DNA of 64,000 nt, taken from assembly GCA_019912395.1 (NCBI GenBank), contig JAIOIH010000045.1, forward strand, positions 1-64,000. The letters are read 5' to 3'. The translations under genes were made by a program, and so were the position numbers. Below are positions 44,679-52,562 of this stretch, piece after piece. The notes under the pieces are model-generated. The model worked only from the letters and a program-made list of their open reading frames with translations, had not been told where the DNA came from and searched no databases. Numbering within the stretch: the first letter of the stretch is position 1; each line of letters begins with the position of its first letter. The DNA comes from Flavobacteriales bacterium. GTDB taxonomy: Bacteria > Bacteroidota > Bacteroidia > Flavobacteriales_F > PHOS-HE28.

Positions 44679-46110
44679 GGCGTGGCTTGAAAAGCGAGCT
44701 GAATCCGTTCCAGATGCGATCATACGCATCGCGATCGAACAATGGGCTGTCGGTTGCCGCTTTCCATGTGAGGAAAACGCCGATGGGCAGCAGGACAAAG
44801 GTGCTGATCCACATGCCCGGCCACGCGGGCAAAGCACCCGAGCGCACCATTTGCTCGGTGGAATAGCTCAGGATATGGAAGATGAGGAAGAAGACGATGG
44901 CGATCACCGCAGGTACGCCCATGCCCCCTTTGCGCACGATCGCGCCCAAGGGCGCGCCGATGAAAAAGAAGACCACGCAGGCGAATGCAAGCATCAGCTT
45001 GCGGTGCCACTCCACCTGGAACTTGGCTATCTGTGTCGCGCGGTCCTTGCGATCGTCCATCATTCGGTCCAGCAAATTGATCGCGTTCCGGGCCTTGTCG
45101 GTTGCGATCGGGAACCACGGCGCTTGCTGCTTCACCTCCGGCGAGCCGTCGCCACTGGATGCGGGCGGATGGTCCAACCCGGCCACGGCGGCGACCCGGG
45201 TGCTGTCGCGCATCACCAGCACGCTGCTCCGCAGGTGTTGTTCCTGTTCGTCCATTCGCATGCGCAGGCGCAAGGCCAAGCTGTCCTCGGCATAGCCCAG
45301 CTGGCCCAGGGTCAGCATCTTGTAGTGGTCCTTGAAGAGGTCCTCATCGGTGCGTTTCATGCCCATGCCGGAAAGGTCGATGCGGATCTCTTCCCGCTGG
45401 AAGCGACCGCGCAGCAAGGGGAGGCTGCCCCCGATCCGCGCCGGGCTGTCGCCGCGCTCGTCGTAGATCCGTCCGTTCTCCAGGGTCAGCACCAAGTAGC
45501 GGCCATCCGTACTGCGGCTCATGGTGCCCTTTTCGGCCCGCACCACCGTCTTGTTCGTTTGGAAGGGCTGGCGATGATCATAGATCAGCACGTCGCGCAG
45601 CGCACCGGTGCGGTCATCCTTTTCCCCAACGCGGATCGAGAAGCCGTCCAGACCGCCGAAGAACACTCCGGGTTGGAGGTTCAGGGCTGGCTTGGTTCGC
45701 GTCACATCCCAGAGCAGGCTCTGGAATTTCAGGTTCGCCACCGGCAGCACGTTGTTGCTGAAGTAGAACGAGAAGCCCGCCAGGCCCAGCACAAAGACCA
45801 TCAAGGGGGCCATGATCCTGAACAGGCCAAGACCGGCGGAGCGCATCGGGGTGAGCTCGGAGCGCTCGCCCAGCCCGCCCATGGTCATGATCGAGCTCAG
45901 CAGCACGGCCAAGGGAAGCACGGCGGGCACGAAGGCGGAGGTGGCGAAGGCGATCAGCTTGGCGAGCACATCCCATGGGAGTCCCTTGCCCATCAGGTCA
46001 TCCACCCACTTCCACAGCCATTGCATGCTGAAGAGGAAGAGCACGATGAGGAAGGTGATGAGCAGGGGGCCGATATAGACCCCGAGGATCATGCGGTGCA
46101 AACGCTTCAT
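44653..46110 (-). CDS. LptF/LptG family permease
   Basis: 485 residues from ATG 46110 (MKRLHRMILGVYIGPLLITF). Three N-terminal transmembrane segments (about 8-32, 50-80, 95-125), a large periplasmic beta-jellyroll domain (about 130-375) and three C-terminal segments (about 385-470; LMLAFACVVFFFIGAPLGAI, GMGVPAVIAIVFFLIFHILS, WISTFVLLPIGVFLTW). That is the YjgP/YjgQ layout of the lipopolysaccharide export permeases LptF and LptG, which with LptB2 drive LPS to LptC. One or the other paralogue cannot be chosen from sequence alone. Overlaps the downstream glycosyltransferase start by 26 bases and lies next to a START-like gene, a usual Bacteroidota neighbourhood. Confidence 0.9.
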   Translation of the reverse strand: MKRLHRMILGVYIGPLLITFLIVLFLFSMQWLWKWVDDLMGKGLPWDVLAKLIAFATSAFVPAVLPLAVLLSSIMTMGGLGERSELTPMRSAGLGLFRIMAPLMVFVLGLAGFSFYFSNNVLPVANLKFQSLLWDVTRTKPALNLQPGVFFGGLDGFSIRVGEKDDRTGALRDVLIYDHRQPFQTNKTVVRAEKGTMSRSTDGRYLVLTLENGRIYDERGDSPARIGGSLPLLRGRFQREEIRIDLSGMGMKRTDEDLFKDHYKMLTLGQLGYAEDSLALRLRMRMDEQEQHLRSSVLVMRDSTRVAAVAGLDHPPASSGDGSPEVKQQAPWFPIATDKARNAINLLDRMMDDRKDRATQIAKFQVEWHRKLMLAFACVVFFFIGAPLGAIVRKGGMGVPAVIAIVFFLIFHILSYSTEQMVRSGALPAWPGMWISTFVLLPIGVFLTWKAATDSPLFDRDAYDRIWNGFSSLFKPRHAHPPTVQ

Positions 46111-46191
46111 GCGCGATGCGCAAAGGTCGCCAAAACCGATGGTCCCGCAGCAACAGCGAGGTGCAGGTGATGCACGGGTGATGGCATGCAC

Positions 46192-47208
46192 CTATGCGCC
46201 CAGTACCCGGGTAAGGGTATGGATCTGCGATTCCCAGAGGGCCTGGTCCTCTTCCAGGTCCCGGGGCCATGCGTGGTCCGTCACTTCCAGGCAGGTCTCG
46301 TTGGTCATTCCATCAATGCGGATCCGCAGCTCGAAATAGGCGGCCGGATCATCGTGGATATCATCCGCCCAGCGGAAGCGAATGAACTCGCCGAAGCGTT
46401 GGCTGATGCATTCGGCCACTTCGGTTTCCCCTCCCCATTGGAACGTGTACATCGTATCCACCACGTTCACATCGTCACAGAACCATTTGCTGAAGCCGCT
46501 GGGGGTGCTGATGTGCTCGTAGAGTGAGGCTACCGAGGCGTTCAGATAGAATTCCAATCGGTAGCGTTGCTTCAAGGGGGTTCTGGCCGGACGATCGGGG
46601 GCGGCGGCTGGTTTTGGCGCGGGAGGCGCGGCCGGAATGGCGACTTTCGGCCCGGGCTGCCCCAGTGGTGCGGTTTTCGCTGCAGCCTTTTTCACTGGAG
46701 CGGACTTCGCTGAGCCCTTTTTTGTCGGCACCTTTTTCGTGGCAGCCTTTTTCACCGGTGTTTTCTTGACGGGGGCTTTCTTGGCCACTGTCCTTTTGAC
46801 CACGGTCCTTTTCGCCGGGGCCTTTGGTGCCGCTTTCTTGCTTGCCGCCTTGTTCGCAGTGATCTTCTTCGAGGGAAGCTTCCGCGCTGGTGTCTTTTTC
46901 GCGGTAGCCTTCTTTACCGGTGTTTTCTTGCCGGGAGCTTTCTTGGCTGCTGTCTTCTTCACCACGGCCTTTTTCGCCGGGGCCTTCGGAACCGCCTTCT
47001 TGCTCACCGCCTTCCCAACCGCCTTTTTCACGGCGACCTTCTTCAAGGGGACCTTCCTCGACGTTGCTTTTTTCGCGGCGGCCTTTTCTTTTGACACCTT
47101 CGAAACAGCCTTGGGGACCTTGGCCTTTCCGGCTTTGGGCGCACTCCTCATTGTGGCCCTTGCCGGTTTCGGAGCCTTCGTCCGGTTGTTCGTCTTGTTC
47201 TTCGCCAT
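46192..47208 (-). CDS. START-like domain protein with a long histone H1-like Lys/Ala/Pro tail
   Basis: 338 residues from ATG 47208. Residues 1 to about 185 are an extreme Lys/Ala/Pro/Val/Thr low-complexity tail (for example KKAVVKKTAAKKAPGKKTPV), resembling bacterial histone H1-like proteins and eukaryotic H1 tails; it contains a 54-residue internal duplication visible in DNA (162-base period near 46754 and 46916). A Pro/Ala linker leads into a folded C-terminal domain (about 213-338; YRLEFYLNASVASLYEHIST, GFSKWFCDDVNVVDTMYTFQ) of the START/AHSA1 type found as a stand-alone protein of about 125 residues in Bacteroidota. The tail should bind nucleic acid or acidic polymers; its fusion to this domain is unusual. 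The neighbouring LptF/LptG permease is a conserved partner of the stand-alone form. Confidence 0.88.
   Translation of the reverse strand: MAKNKTNNRTKAPKPARATMRSAPKAGKAKVPKAVSKVSKEKAAAKKATSRKVPLKKVAVKKAVGKAVSKKAVPKAPAKKAVVKKTAAKKAPGKKTPVKKATAKKTPARKLPSKKITANKAASKKAAPKAPAKRTVVKRTVAKKAPVKKTPVKKAATKKVPTKKGSAKSAPVKKAAAKTAPLGQPGPKVAIPAAPPAPKPAAAPDRPARTPLKQRYRLEFYLNASVASLYEHISTPSGFSKWFCDDVNVVDTMYTFQWGGETEVAECISQRFGEFIRFRWADDIHDDPAAYFELRIRIDGMTNETCLEVTDHAWPRDLEEDQALWESQIHTLTRVLGA
46740..47080 (-). repeat. Internal duplication in the Lys-rich tail
   Basis: Two similar blocks about 162 bases (54 codons) apart, compared at ACCGGTGTTTTCTTG near 46754 and 46916, each followed by related GCC/TTC-rich sequence encoding KKTPVKKA, APAKK and KKAA units. 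Confidence 0.6.
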
Positions 47209-47236
47209 GTGAAAAGCAATGGTAGGGGGTACGGGG

Positions 47237-47266
47237 GAAAGATAAGCAGATCCTCATTTTGTGCAA
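47237..47266 (-). promoter_or_regulatory. Bacteroidota-type promoter of the START/histone-tail gene
   Basis: On the minus strand: TTG (47266-47264), 19 bases, then TATCTTTC (47244-47237), 28 bases before ATG 47208. Good fit to TTG-N19-TAnnTTTG with one changed base. Confidence 0.6.
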
Positions 47267-47274
47267 GTATGGGC

Positions 47275-47308
47275 TTGTTTTCGGGGTACGGTGACCATGT
47301 TATATTCG
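47275..47308 (+). promoter_or_regulatory. Promoter of the tRNA-Met gene
   Basis: TTG (47275-47277), 23 bases, then TATATTCG (47301-47308), 11 bases before the tRNA 5' end. It overlaps the divergent promoter of the START/histone-tail gene head to head. Confidence 0.55.
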
Positions 47309-47319
47309 CGGCCCGAAAT

Positions 47320-47393
47320 GGCGCGGTAGCTCAGCTGGTTAGAGCGCAGGATTCATAATCCTGAGGTCGAGTGTTCAAGTCACTCTCGCGCTA
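47320..47393 (+). tRNA. tRNA-Met (anticodon CAT)
   Basis: 74 bases folding as a full cloverleaf: acceptor GGCGCGG (47320-47326) with TCGCGCT (47386-47392) including two G-U pairs, D-arm from 47329 (GCTCAGCTGGTTAGAGC), anticodon stem CAGGA/TCCTG with loop TTCATAA and anticodon CAT at 47354-47356, T-arm GAGTG/CACTC with loop TTCAAGT, discriminator A at 47393. CCA is not encoded. The 1-72 G-U pair and lack of three G-C pairs in the anticodon stem argue against initiator tRNA; elongator Met is favoured, though tRNA-Ile2 (modified CAT) cannot be excluded. Confidence 0.93.
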
Positions 47394-47406
47394 CTCTTAC
47401 AGGAAC

Positions 47407-47434
47407 AAGCCCTTCAGCGAAAGTTGAGGGGCTT
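47407..47434 (+). terminator. Terminator-like hairpin after tRNA-Met
   Basis: Arms AAGCCCTTCA (47407-47416) and TGAGGGGCTT (47425-47434), pairing with one G-U, 13 bases after the tRNA 3' end. Confidence 0.6.
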
Positions 47435-47618
47435 TGTGCTTGTCCGTTCCGTGGTCCATCGGGGCGCGCGAACGCGGTTCGCCCCTGTTGGCAGCACTCC
47501 AACGCTACCCGCAGGCTCCCCAATTTTACCTTCACGCAAGCTGGAACTGCCGGAGTGCCGAAAAGCAGGGTGCGGGCATGGGTGGATGGCGGTGGTGCAG
47601 CTTGCCCGGAAGGGCGCA

Positions 47619-48299
47619 CTAATCCTCCACGAACGTTGTGGTGTGCCCGGCCGTGTCGAAGAGCGAAAGGTCCGGACTGCTGCGGAAATTCTCCACGCGG
47701 ATCGTCACCTTCGGCTTGTCGGCCTTGCTGGTCAGGTGCATCTCCATGGGGAAACCGCTCAGGCTCATCTGCGCCAGTAACTCGGCCTCCTCGGTGCTTT
47801 TCCCGGCCCCGACGCTCATGTAGCTGAATACGCGCAACATGCTCAAGGGGATGTCCTTCGCCACCCAGACCAGGGCCGTGTAGTCCGCGTTCTCCGCCAT
47901 CGCCTCATGGCATTCGTGGTCCGCGATCTCCTTCTGTTTGCCGGTCCAGTCCATCTGCTCTCCGCTGCCTGCCGTTACTGTGGAATACGGCATCCCGGGC
48001 CAACGCTTCTCGCTCATGGCGAACACGAAGCCCCCCTTTTTTCCGTTTATCTCGTGCAGTTGCGTAATGGTCTTCGCTGCGGGATCGAAGAGCAGGCGCA
48101 CATCCGGCTGACCGCGCTGGCCGAACATCATGATCGCAGTATTCGGTCCCTCGAAGCTATAGGCAATGGAGTCCCAGCGCGTGATACCGCTGCTGTTGGT
48201 CTGCGAGGTGACCAGGGTGAAACTGCAGTCCAATCCCTGCGCAGCAGCGGACCATGACGCAAGCGCGAAAAGCGCGGGGAGGAGGAGGTGCTTCATCAT
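47619..48299 (-). CDS. Secreted protein resembling the DUF4412 family
   Basis: 226 residues from ATG 48299 (a second ATG follows immediately). Signal peptide MMKHLLLPALFALASWSAAA, ending AQG. Mature part: GLDCSFTLVTSQTNSSGITR, AIMMFGQRGQPDVRLLFDPA, KTITQLHE, GKQKEIADHECHEAMAENAD and ALVWVAKDIPLS, a layout I associate with DUF4412-type periplasmic or secreted proteins (lipid-binding-like beta fold). The match is from memory and tentative. No operon partner; convergent with the tRNA gene and downstream of the hairpin that ends the five-repeat T9SS gene. Confidence 0.75.
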   Translation of the reverse strand: MMKHLLLPALFALASWSAAAQGLDCSFTLVTSQTNSSGITRWDSIAYSFEGPNTAIMMFGQRGQPDVRLLFDPAAKTITQLHEINGKKGGFVFAMSEKRWPGMPYSTVTAGSGEQMDWTGKQKEIADHECHEAMAENADYTALVWVAKDIPLSMLRVFSYMSVGAGKSTEEAELLAQMSLSGFPMEMHLTSKADKPKVTIRVENFRSSPDLSLFDTAGHTTTFVED

Positions 48300-48456
48300 T
48301 GCAAAGTTCGGTTCCAAATGGAGACGAGGCTCCTGGATTTCGGCATGCGCCACGTACGAGACCTTGTGCCTGGGGGAGTCTGCGCTCAAGGTAGTGTGTA
48401 GCGGGCCAATGCGGAACCGCTGCACGGCACTGCGGGTATGCGAGTGACCAATGGAA

Positions 48457-48499
48457 GAAGCCCCTTGCAGTATCCGATACGGATCCCGCAAGGGGCTTC
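48457..48499 (-). terminator. Terminator-like hairpin after the five-repeat T9SS gene
   Basis: Perfect 12-bp arms GAAGCCCCTTGC (48457-48468) and GCAAGGGGCTTC (48488-48499) with a 19-base loop, 38 bases past the stop of the minus-strand gene at 48538. Confidence 0.7.
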
Positions 48500-48537
48500 C
48501 ATTTGCATCCGGCCCGGCGGCCGGGTTCATCAAGCGA

Positions 48538-51090
48538 TCATCGCACGATCAGGCGCTGGGTGCTGCGGCCGTTCAAGGTGGTCATCCGTATCAGGTACGT
48601 GCCGGGGGCGATATGCCCGCCCAGCGACCACTGCACCGAGCCGTCGGCACTGGTCATTTCCGTCTTGCCAAGTACCGCGCGGCCCGTCATGTCCAGCAAT
48701 TCAAGTGTTGCGGACCCCGATCTGCTCGACGTGCGGACGGTCAAGTCACCGGTGGTCGGGTTCGGGAATACCGTCCAGTCGGCATCGGTCGCGTTCAGCG
48801 CACCCATGCCCACGAAGCAAACGGACGCGCCGACCTCGATGTTGTACACCCCTCCGCCTTGCCCGAAGCCCACGTTCGGAACGGGTACATAGTAGGTGCC
48901 TGCGGCCAACTGGTCGAAACTGAAGGTCCAATTGCCGTTGGCGCAGGCGGTGGTGTCCATGCTGGTGGCCTGGATCACCGAATCGGCAGGGCACTGGGTG
49001 GTGAGGAGCTTCCACACATTGCTCCAGCCGCTATCGGTGCCGCAATAGTTTACCGTGACATCGGTGCATTCGGTAGTGGTGAAGGCATGCCATGTGTTGG
49101 GGAAGGGGAATTCGTCGAGCAGGGACCCCGGCACGGCATCACCTGCGGAGGTGGCGTCGGTATTATCGCCGGTGAAGGACAGCGTGCCACCGATCGCGAG
49201 TGCCTCCGGGGAGATCTCACTGCACAGGTCGTTCACCGGCACGATGCTGGTGCATGCCGTCGCAGCCACGTCAATGCTGTAGACCCCACCGCCTTGGCCG
49301 AAGCCCACGTTGGGGACCGGCAGATAGTAGGTACCCGCCTCCAGGCTGTCGAAGCTGAAGGTCCAATTCCCATTGACGCAGGTGGTCTGGTCCTGTGAGG
49401 AGAAGAAGATCAGGGAATCCGCAGGGCAGTACTGGGTGAGCAAGGGCCAGATGTTGCTCCAGCCGCTGTCCGTGGCGCAGTAGCTCACCGTCACGTTGGT
49501 GCATTCGGTGGTGGTGAAGGCGTGCCAGGTGTTGGGCGACGGGAATTGGGACATCACGTTGCCCGGCACGGCATCCCCGGCAAAGGTGGCATTGGTGTTA
49601 TCGCCGTTGAAGGTCAGGGAGCTGCCTGCCGAAAGCTCCTCCGGGACCGCATCCTCGCAATGATCTGTTATGTTGACACAGGCCTCGGCGATCACTTCAA
49701 CCGTGTAGGCACCGCCGCCTTGTCCGAAGCCCACATTGGGCACGGGCAGGTAGTAGGTGCCTGCCGCCAATTGGTCGAAGCTGAAGGTCCAATTCCCATT
49801 GGCGCAGGTGGTCTGGTCCTGTGAGGAGTAGAAGATCAGGGAATCCGCGGGGCAGTACTGGGTGAGCAGGGGCCAGATGTTGCTCCAGCCGCTGTCCGTG
49901 GCGCAGTAGCTCACCGTCACGTTGGTGCATTCGGTGGTGGTGAAGGCGTGCCAGGTGTTGGGTGAGGGGAATTGGGACATCACGTTGCCCGGCACGGCAT
50001 CCCCGGCGAAGGTGGCATTGGTGTTGTCGCCGATGAAGATCAGGGAGCTGCCTGCCGAAAGCTCCTCCGGGACCGCGTCCTCGCAATGGTCCGGACCGGA
50101 CGTGCTCCCACAAGTCTCGGCGACCACTTCAACCGTGTAGGCCCCTCCGCCTTGTCCGAAGCCCACATTGGGCACGGGCAGGTAGTAGGTGCCCGCCGCC
50201 AATTGGTCGAAGGTGAAGGTGTGGTTGCCATTGGCACAGGTGGTGGTGTTGTTGCTTGAAGCCATGATCAGGGAATCCGCGGGGCAGTACTGGGTGAGCA
50301 GGGGCCAGATGTTGCTCCAGCCGCTGTCCGTGGCGCAGTAGCTCACCGTCACGTTGGCGCATTCGGTGGTGGTGAAGGCGTGCCAGGTGTTGGGCGAGGG
50401 GAATTGGGACATCACGTTGCCCGGCACGGCATCCCCGGCGAAGGTGGCGTTGGTGTTATCGCCGATGAAGGTGAGGGAACCGCCCACCGAAAGCTCCTCC
50501 GGGACCGCGTCCTCGCAATGGTCCGGACTGTCGGCCGTGACGGCACAGTCCTCGGCGATCACTTCAATGGTGTACGCCCCTCCGCCTTGCCCGAAGCCCA
50601 CATTGGGCACGGGCAGGTAGTAGGTGCCCGCCGCCAATTGGTCGAAGGTGAAGGTGTGGTTGCCATTGGCGCAGGCGCTGGTGTTGTTGCTTGAAGCCAT
50701 GATCAGGGAATCCGCAGGGCAGTACTGGGTGAGCAGGGGCCAGATATTGCTCCAACCGCTGTCCGTGGCGCAATAGCTCACGGTGATGTTGCTGCACGTG
50801 GTAGTGGTGAAGGCGTGCCACGTGTTCGGGGATGGATACTGGGACATCACGTTGCCCGGCACGGCGTCCCCGGCAAAGGTGGCATCGGTGTTGTCGCCGA
50901 TGAAGGTGAGGGTTCCACCCACGTTCAGCGTCGACGGGATGACATCGGAGCACAGGTCGTTGGCCGGGGGGGGCATGGCCAGCACAGCACGGTCGTCCAA
51001 CGGGGCGGTCATGCCGTCCACGGCAAGGGATACATGTCCCTGAAGCATACCGAAGGCCAGTAAATAGGGGAGTAGCGAAGGTGTCTGCAT
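48538..51090 (-). CDS. T9SS-sorted secreted protein with five tandem repeats of about 143 residues
   Basis: 850 residues from ATG 51090; a hydrophobic N terminus (MQTPSLLPYLLAFGMLQGHV) acts as signal sequence. After a short linker come five repeats, each containing GGTLTFIGDNTDATFAGDAV-like, NTWHAFTTTECTNVTVSYCA-like, TDSGWSNIWPLLTQYCPADS-like and TFDQLAAGTYYLPVPNVGFG-like segments, with three or four conserved Cys, likely a PPC-type beta sandwich. The DNA copies are nearly identical in the middle. A T9SS sorting domain ends the protein (WTVFPNPTTGDLTVRTSSRS to RLIVR). It should be displayed on the surface; an adhesive or structural role is inference. A good hairpin terminator follows. Confidence 0.9.
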   Translation of the reverse strand: MQTPSLLPYLLAFGMLQGHVSLAVDGMTAPLDDRAVLAMPPPANDLCSDVIPSTLNVGGTLTFIGDNTDATFAGDAVPGNVMSQYPSPNTWHAFTTTTCSNITVSYCATDSGWSNIWPLLTQYCPADSLIMASSNNTSACANGNHTFTFDQLAAGTYYLPVPNVGFGQGGGAYTIEVIAEDCAVTADSPDHCEDAVPEELSVGGSLTFIGDNTNATFAGDAVPGNVMSQFPSPNTWHAFTTTECANVTVSYCATDSGWSNIWPLLTQYCPADSLIMASSNNTTTCANGNHTFTFDQLAAGTYYLPVPNVGFGQGGGAYTVEVVAETCGSTSGPDHCEDAVPEELSAGSSLIFIGDNTNATFAGDAVPGNVMSQFPSPNTWHAFTTTECTNVTVSYCATDSGWSNIWPLLTQYCPADSLIFYSSQDQTTCANGNWTFSFDQLAAGTYYLPVPNVGFGQGGGAYTVEVIAEACVNITDHCEDAVPEELSAGSSLTFNGDNTNATFAGDAVPGNVMSQFPSPNTWHAFTTTECTNVTVSYCATDSGWSNIWPLLTQYCPADSLIFFSSQDQTTCVNGNWTFSFDSLEAGTYYLPVPNVGFGQGGGVYSIDVAATACTSIVPVNDLCSEISPEALAIGGTLSFTGDNTDATSAGDAVPGSLLDEFPFPNTWHAFTTTECTDVTVNYCGTDSGWSNVWKLLTTQCPADSVIQATSMDTTACANGNWTFSFDQLAAGTYYVPVPNVGFGQGGGVYNIEVGASVCFVGMGALNATDADWTVFPNPTTGDLTVRTSSRSGSATLELLDMTGRAVLGKTEMTSADGSVQWSLGGHIAPGTYLIRMTTLNGRSTQRLIVR
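48830..50964 (-). repeat. Five in-frame tandem repeats (period 426-435 bases)
   Basis: The marker AGTAGGTGCC (or AGTAGGTACC) recurs at 48891, 49326, 49752, 50184 and 50619, giving periods of 435, 426, 432 and 435 bases, all multiples of three. Central copies share long identical stretches (for example around 49440-49520, 49860-49940 and 50280-50360). Confidence 0.85.
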
Positions 51091-51381
51091 GGCTGCGATG
51101 GATTTGCTGCAAAGTTGCCAAAGAAAATGGATGAAGGAATCGGCCTGGAATATCAAGCTTCAACCAATGGAGTGTGGAAGAAACGGCAACTCGGCCACTC
51201 ATTACCTTGTTGCGCTGGGCTCAAGTACGTGTTCATGCGTTCTGGGTCATTCGGTATTGGGCCGGTACCGGTGCTCCGAAGATCATATGTGGGGCTTCGT
51301 TGCTACTCACTTCGATCGCTCCAGTGATCTTCCGATCCTCCGGTTTCCCCATCTTCGCGCAGCCCGCCCGGCAGTTTTACC

Positions 51382-52494
51382 ATGCGATTCACCTTCCTCT
51401 CCGCCTTTCCCCCGTACCGCGGCGGTATCGCGCAGTTCAGTGCGGCGTTGGTGCGGGAGCTGAGGAAGGAACATGCCGTGGAGGCGTTCACCTTCACCCG
51501 GCAATACCCGGACCTGCTCTTCCCCGGCACCTCGCAGTTCGATCATGGCACTGTGGACGATATCCGGGCGAAGCGTGTGCTGGACAGCATCAACCCGTTG
51601 AGCTGGAAACGCACCGCAAGGCAGATGCTGGAAACCAAGCCGGAAGTGGCCGTGCTGCGCTACTGGATGCCCTTCTTCGCGCCAGCCATGGGCAAGGTGG
51701 CTGCGCATTTGCGAAGGCATGGCGTGAAGGTGATCACCATCGTGGACAATGCCCTGCCCCACGAGCCACACTTCCAGGATAAGCCGCTCACGCGCTGGTT
51801 CCTTCGGAAGAACGATGGCTTCATCGCCATGACGGAAGCCGTGAACCAGGACATCCGGGCCCTATGGCCGCAGGCGGAAGTGAAGCTGATGCCGCATCCA
51901 TTGTACGACCATTTCGGCGCGCCGATGCCCCAGGCCGAAGCACGTAATAAGATCGGCCTGCCAAGCGAAGCACGTGTACTGCTCTTCTTTGGCCTTATCC
52001 GCGACTACAAAGGATTGGACCTGTTGATCGAGGCTTTTGGGCAGCTGGATGAACGCTACCACTTGGTTATCGCCGGTGAACCCTATGGTGACTTCGGGAG
52101 ATACCATCAGCAGATCGAGGCCAGCCCAATGCGGGGCCACATCCACGTCCACACTCGCTTCATCGCGGATGTGGAAGTGCCCACCTTCTTCGGTGCGGCC
52201 GATGCGGTGGTGCTGCCCTACAAAAGCGCCACGCAAAGTGGCATCACGGCCATTGCCCATCACTTCGGCGCGCCCGTGATCGCCACGGATGTAGGTGGGC
52301 TGAAGGAAGCCTTGAACAACGGCCGCACCGGCATTCTTGTCCCGGAGGTTTCGTCAAGTGCAGTTGCGGCCGGGATCCAGCAATTCTTCGATGGTGATCC
52401 TTCGGTATTACGCGCCAACATTGCCGCTTTGCGGGAAGAATTGTCGTGGAAACACTTCGCGGATGGGCTGGTGGAATTCGCGAGGCAGCTTTGA
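51382..52494 (+). CDS. Glycosyltransferase family 4 protein
   Basis: 370 residues from ATG 51382. N-terminal RFTFLSAFPPYRGGIAQFSA with the GG acceptor loop, then VAVLRYWMPFFAPAMGKVAA and DNALPHEPHFQDK. The C-terminal GT-B domain shows MPHPLYDHFG, VLLFFGLIRDYKGLDLLIEA, HLVIAGEPYGDFGRYHQQIE, TRFIADVEVPTFFGAADAVV, LPYKSATQSGITAIAHHFGA and PVIATDVGGLKEALNNGRTG, the last being the sugar-nucleotide binding region. A cytoplasmic or membrane-associated enzyme for surface glycan synthesis by family. Convergent with the membrane protein gene; the two stops are 67 bases apart with an eight-base-period element between. Confidence 0.93.
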   Translation: MRFTFLSAFPPYRGGIAQFSAALVRELRKEHAVEAFTFTRQYPDLLFPGTSQFDHGTVDDIRAKRVLDSINPLSWKRTARQMLETKPEVAVLRYWMPFFAPAMGKVAAHLRRHGVKVITIVDNALPHEPHFQDKPLTRWFLRKNDGFIAMTEAVNQDIRALWPQAEVKLMPHPLYDHFGAPMPQAEARNKIGLPSEARVLLFFGLIRDYKGLDLLIEAFGQLDERYHLVIAGEPYGDFGRYHQQIEASPMRGHIHVHTRFIADVEVPTFFGAADAVVLPYKSATQSGITAIAHHFGAPVIATDVGGLKEALNNGRTGILVPEVSSSAVAAGIQQFFDGDPSVLRANIAALREELSWKHFADGLVEFARQL

Positions 52495-52532
52495 AGGGAG
52501 CCGCAGGGAAATCCCAAGTCGTCGGAATTGAT

Positions 52533-52562
52533 CTTCTCCGTGGCTCCGTGCCTTTGTTGTTT
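52533..52562 (-). repeat. Eight-base-period element at the 3' end of the 52562-53962 gene
   Basis: Plus-strand units of the form CTCCGTGG, CTCCGTGC, CTTTGTTG. On the minus strand the purine-rich complement begins at the TGA stop of the membrane protein gene. Confidence 0.65.

Noticed and set aside
46637-47212. Plus-strand frame rich in Phe and Ala opposite the Lys-rich tail, resembling a hydrophobic membrane protein
   Set aside because: It is the direct complement of Lys/Ala codons (AAG to CTT, GCC to GGC). The minus-strand frame continues into a recognisable START domain and has a good promoter.
47320-47393. Initiator tRNA-fMet
   Set aside because: Lacks the three G-C pairs in the anticodon stem and the unpaired 1-72 position typical of initiators.
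48830-50964. Regular repeats of about 430 bases considered as a CRISPR or satellite array
   Set aside because: Far too long for CRISPR units, in frame throughout, and encoding conserved protein domains of one secreted gene.
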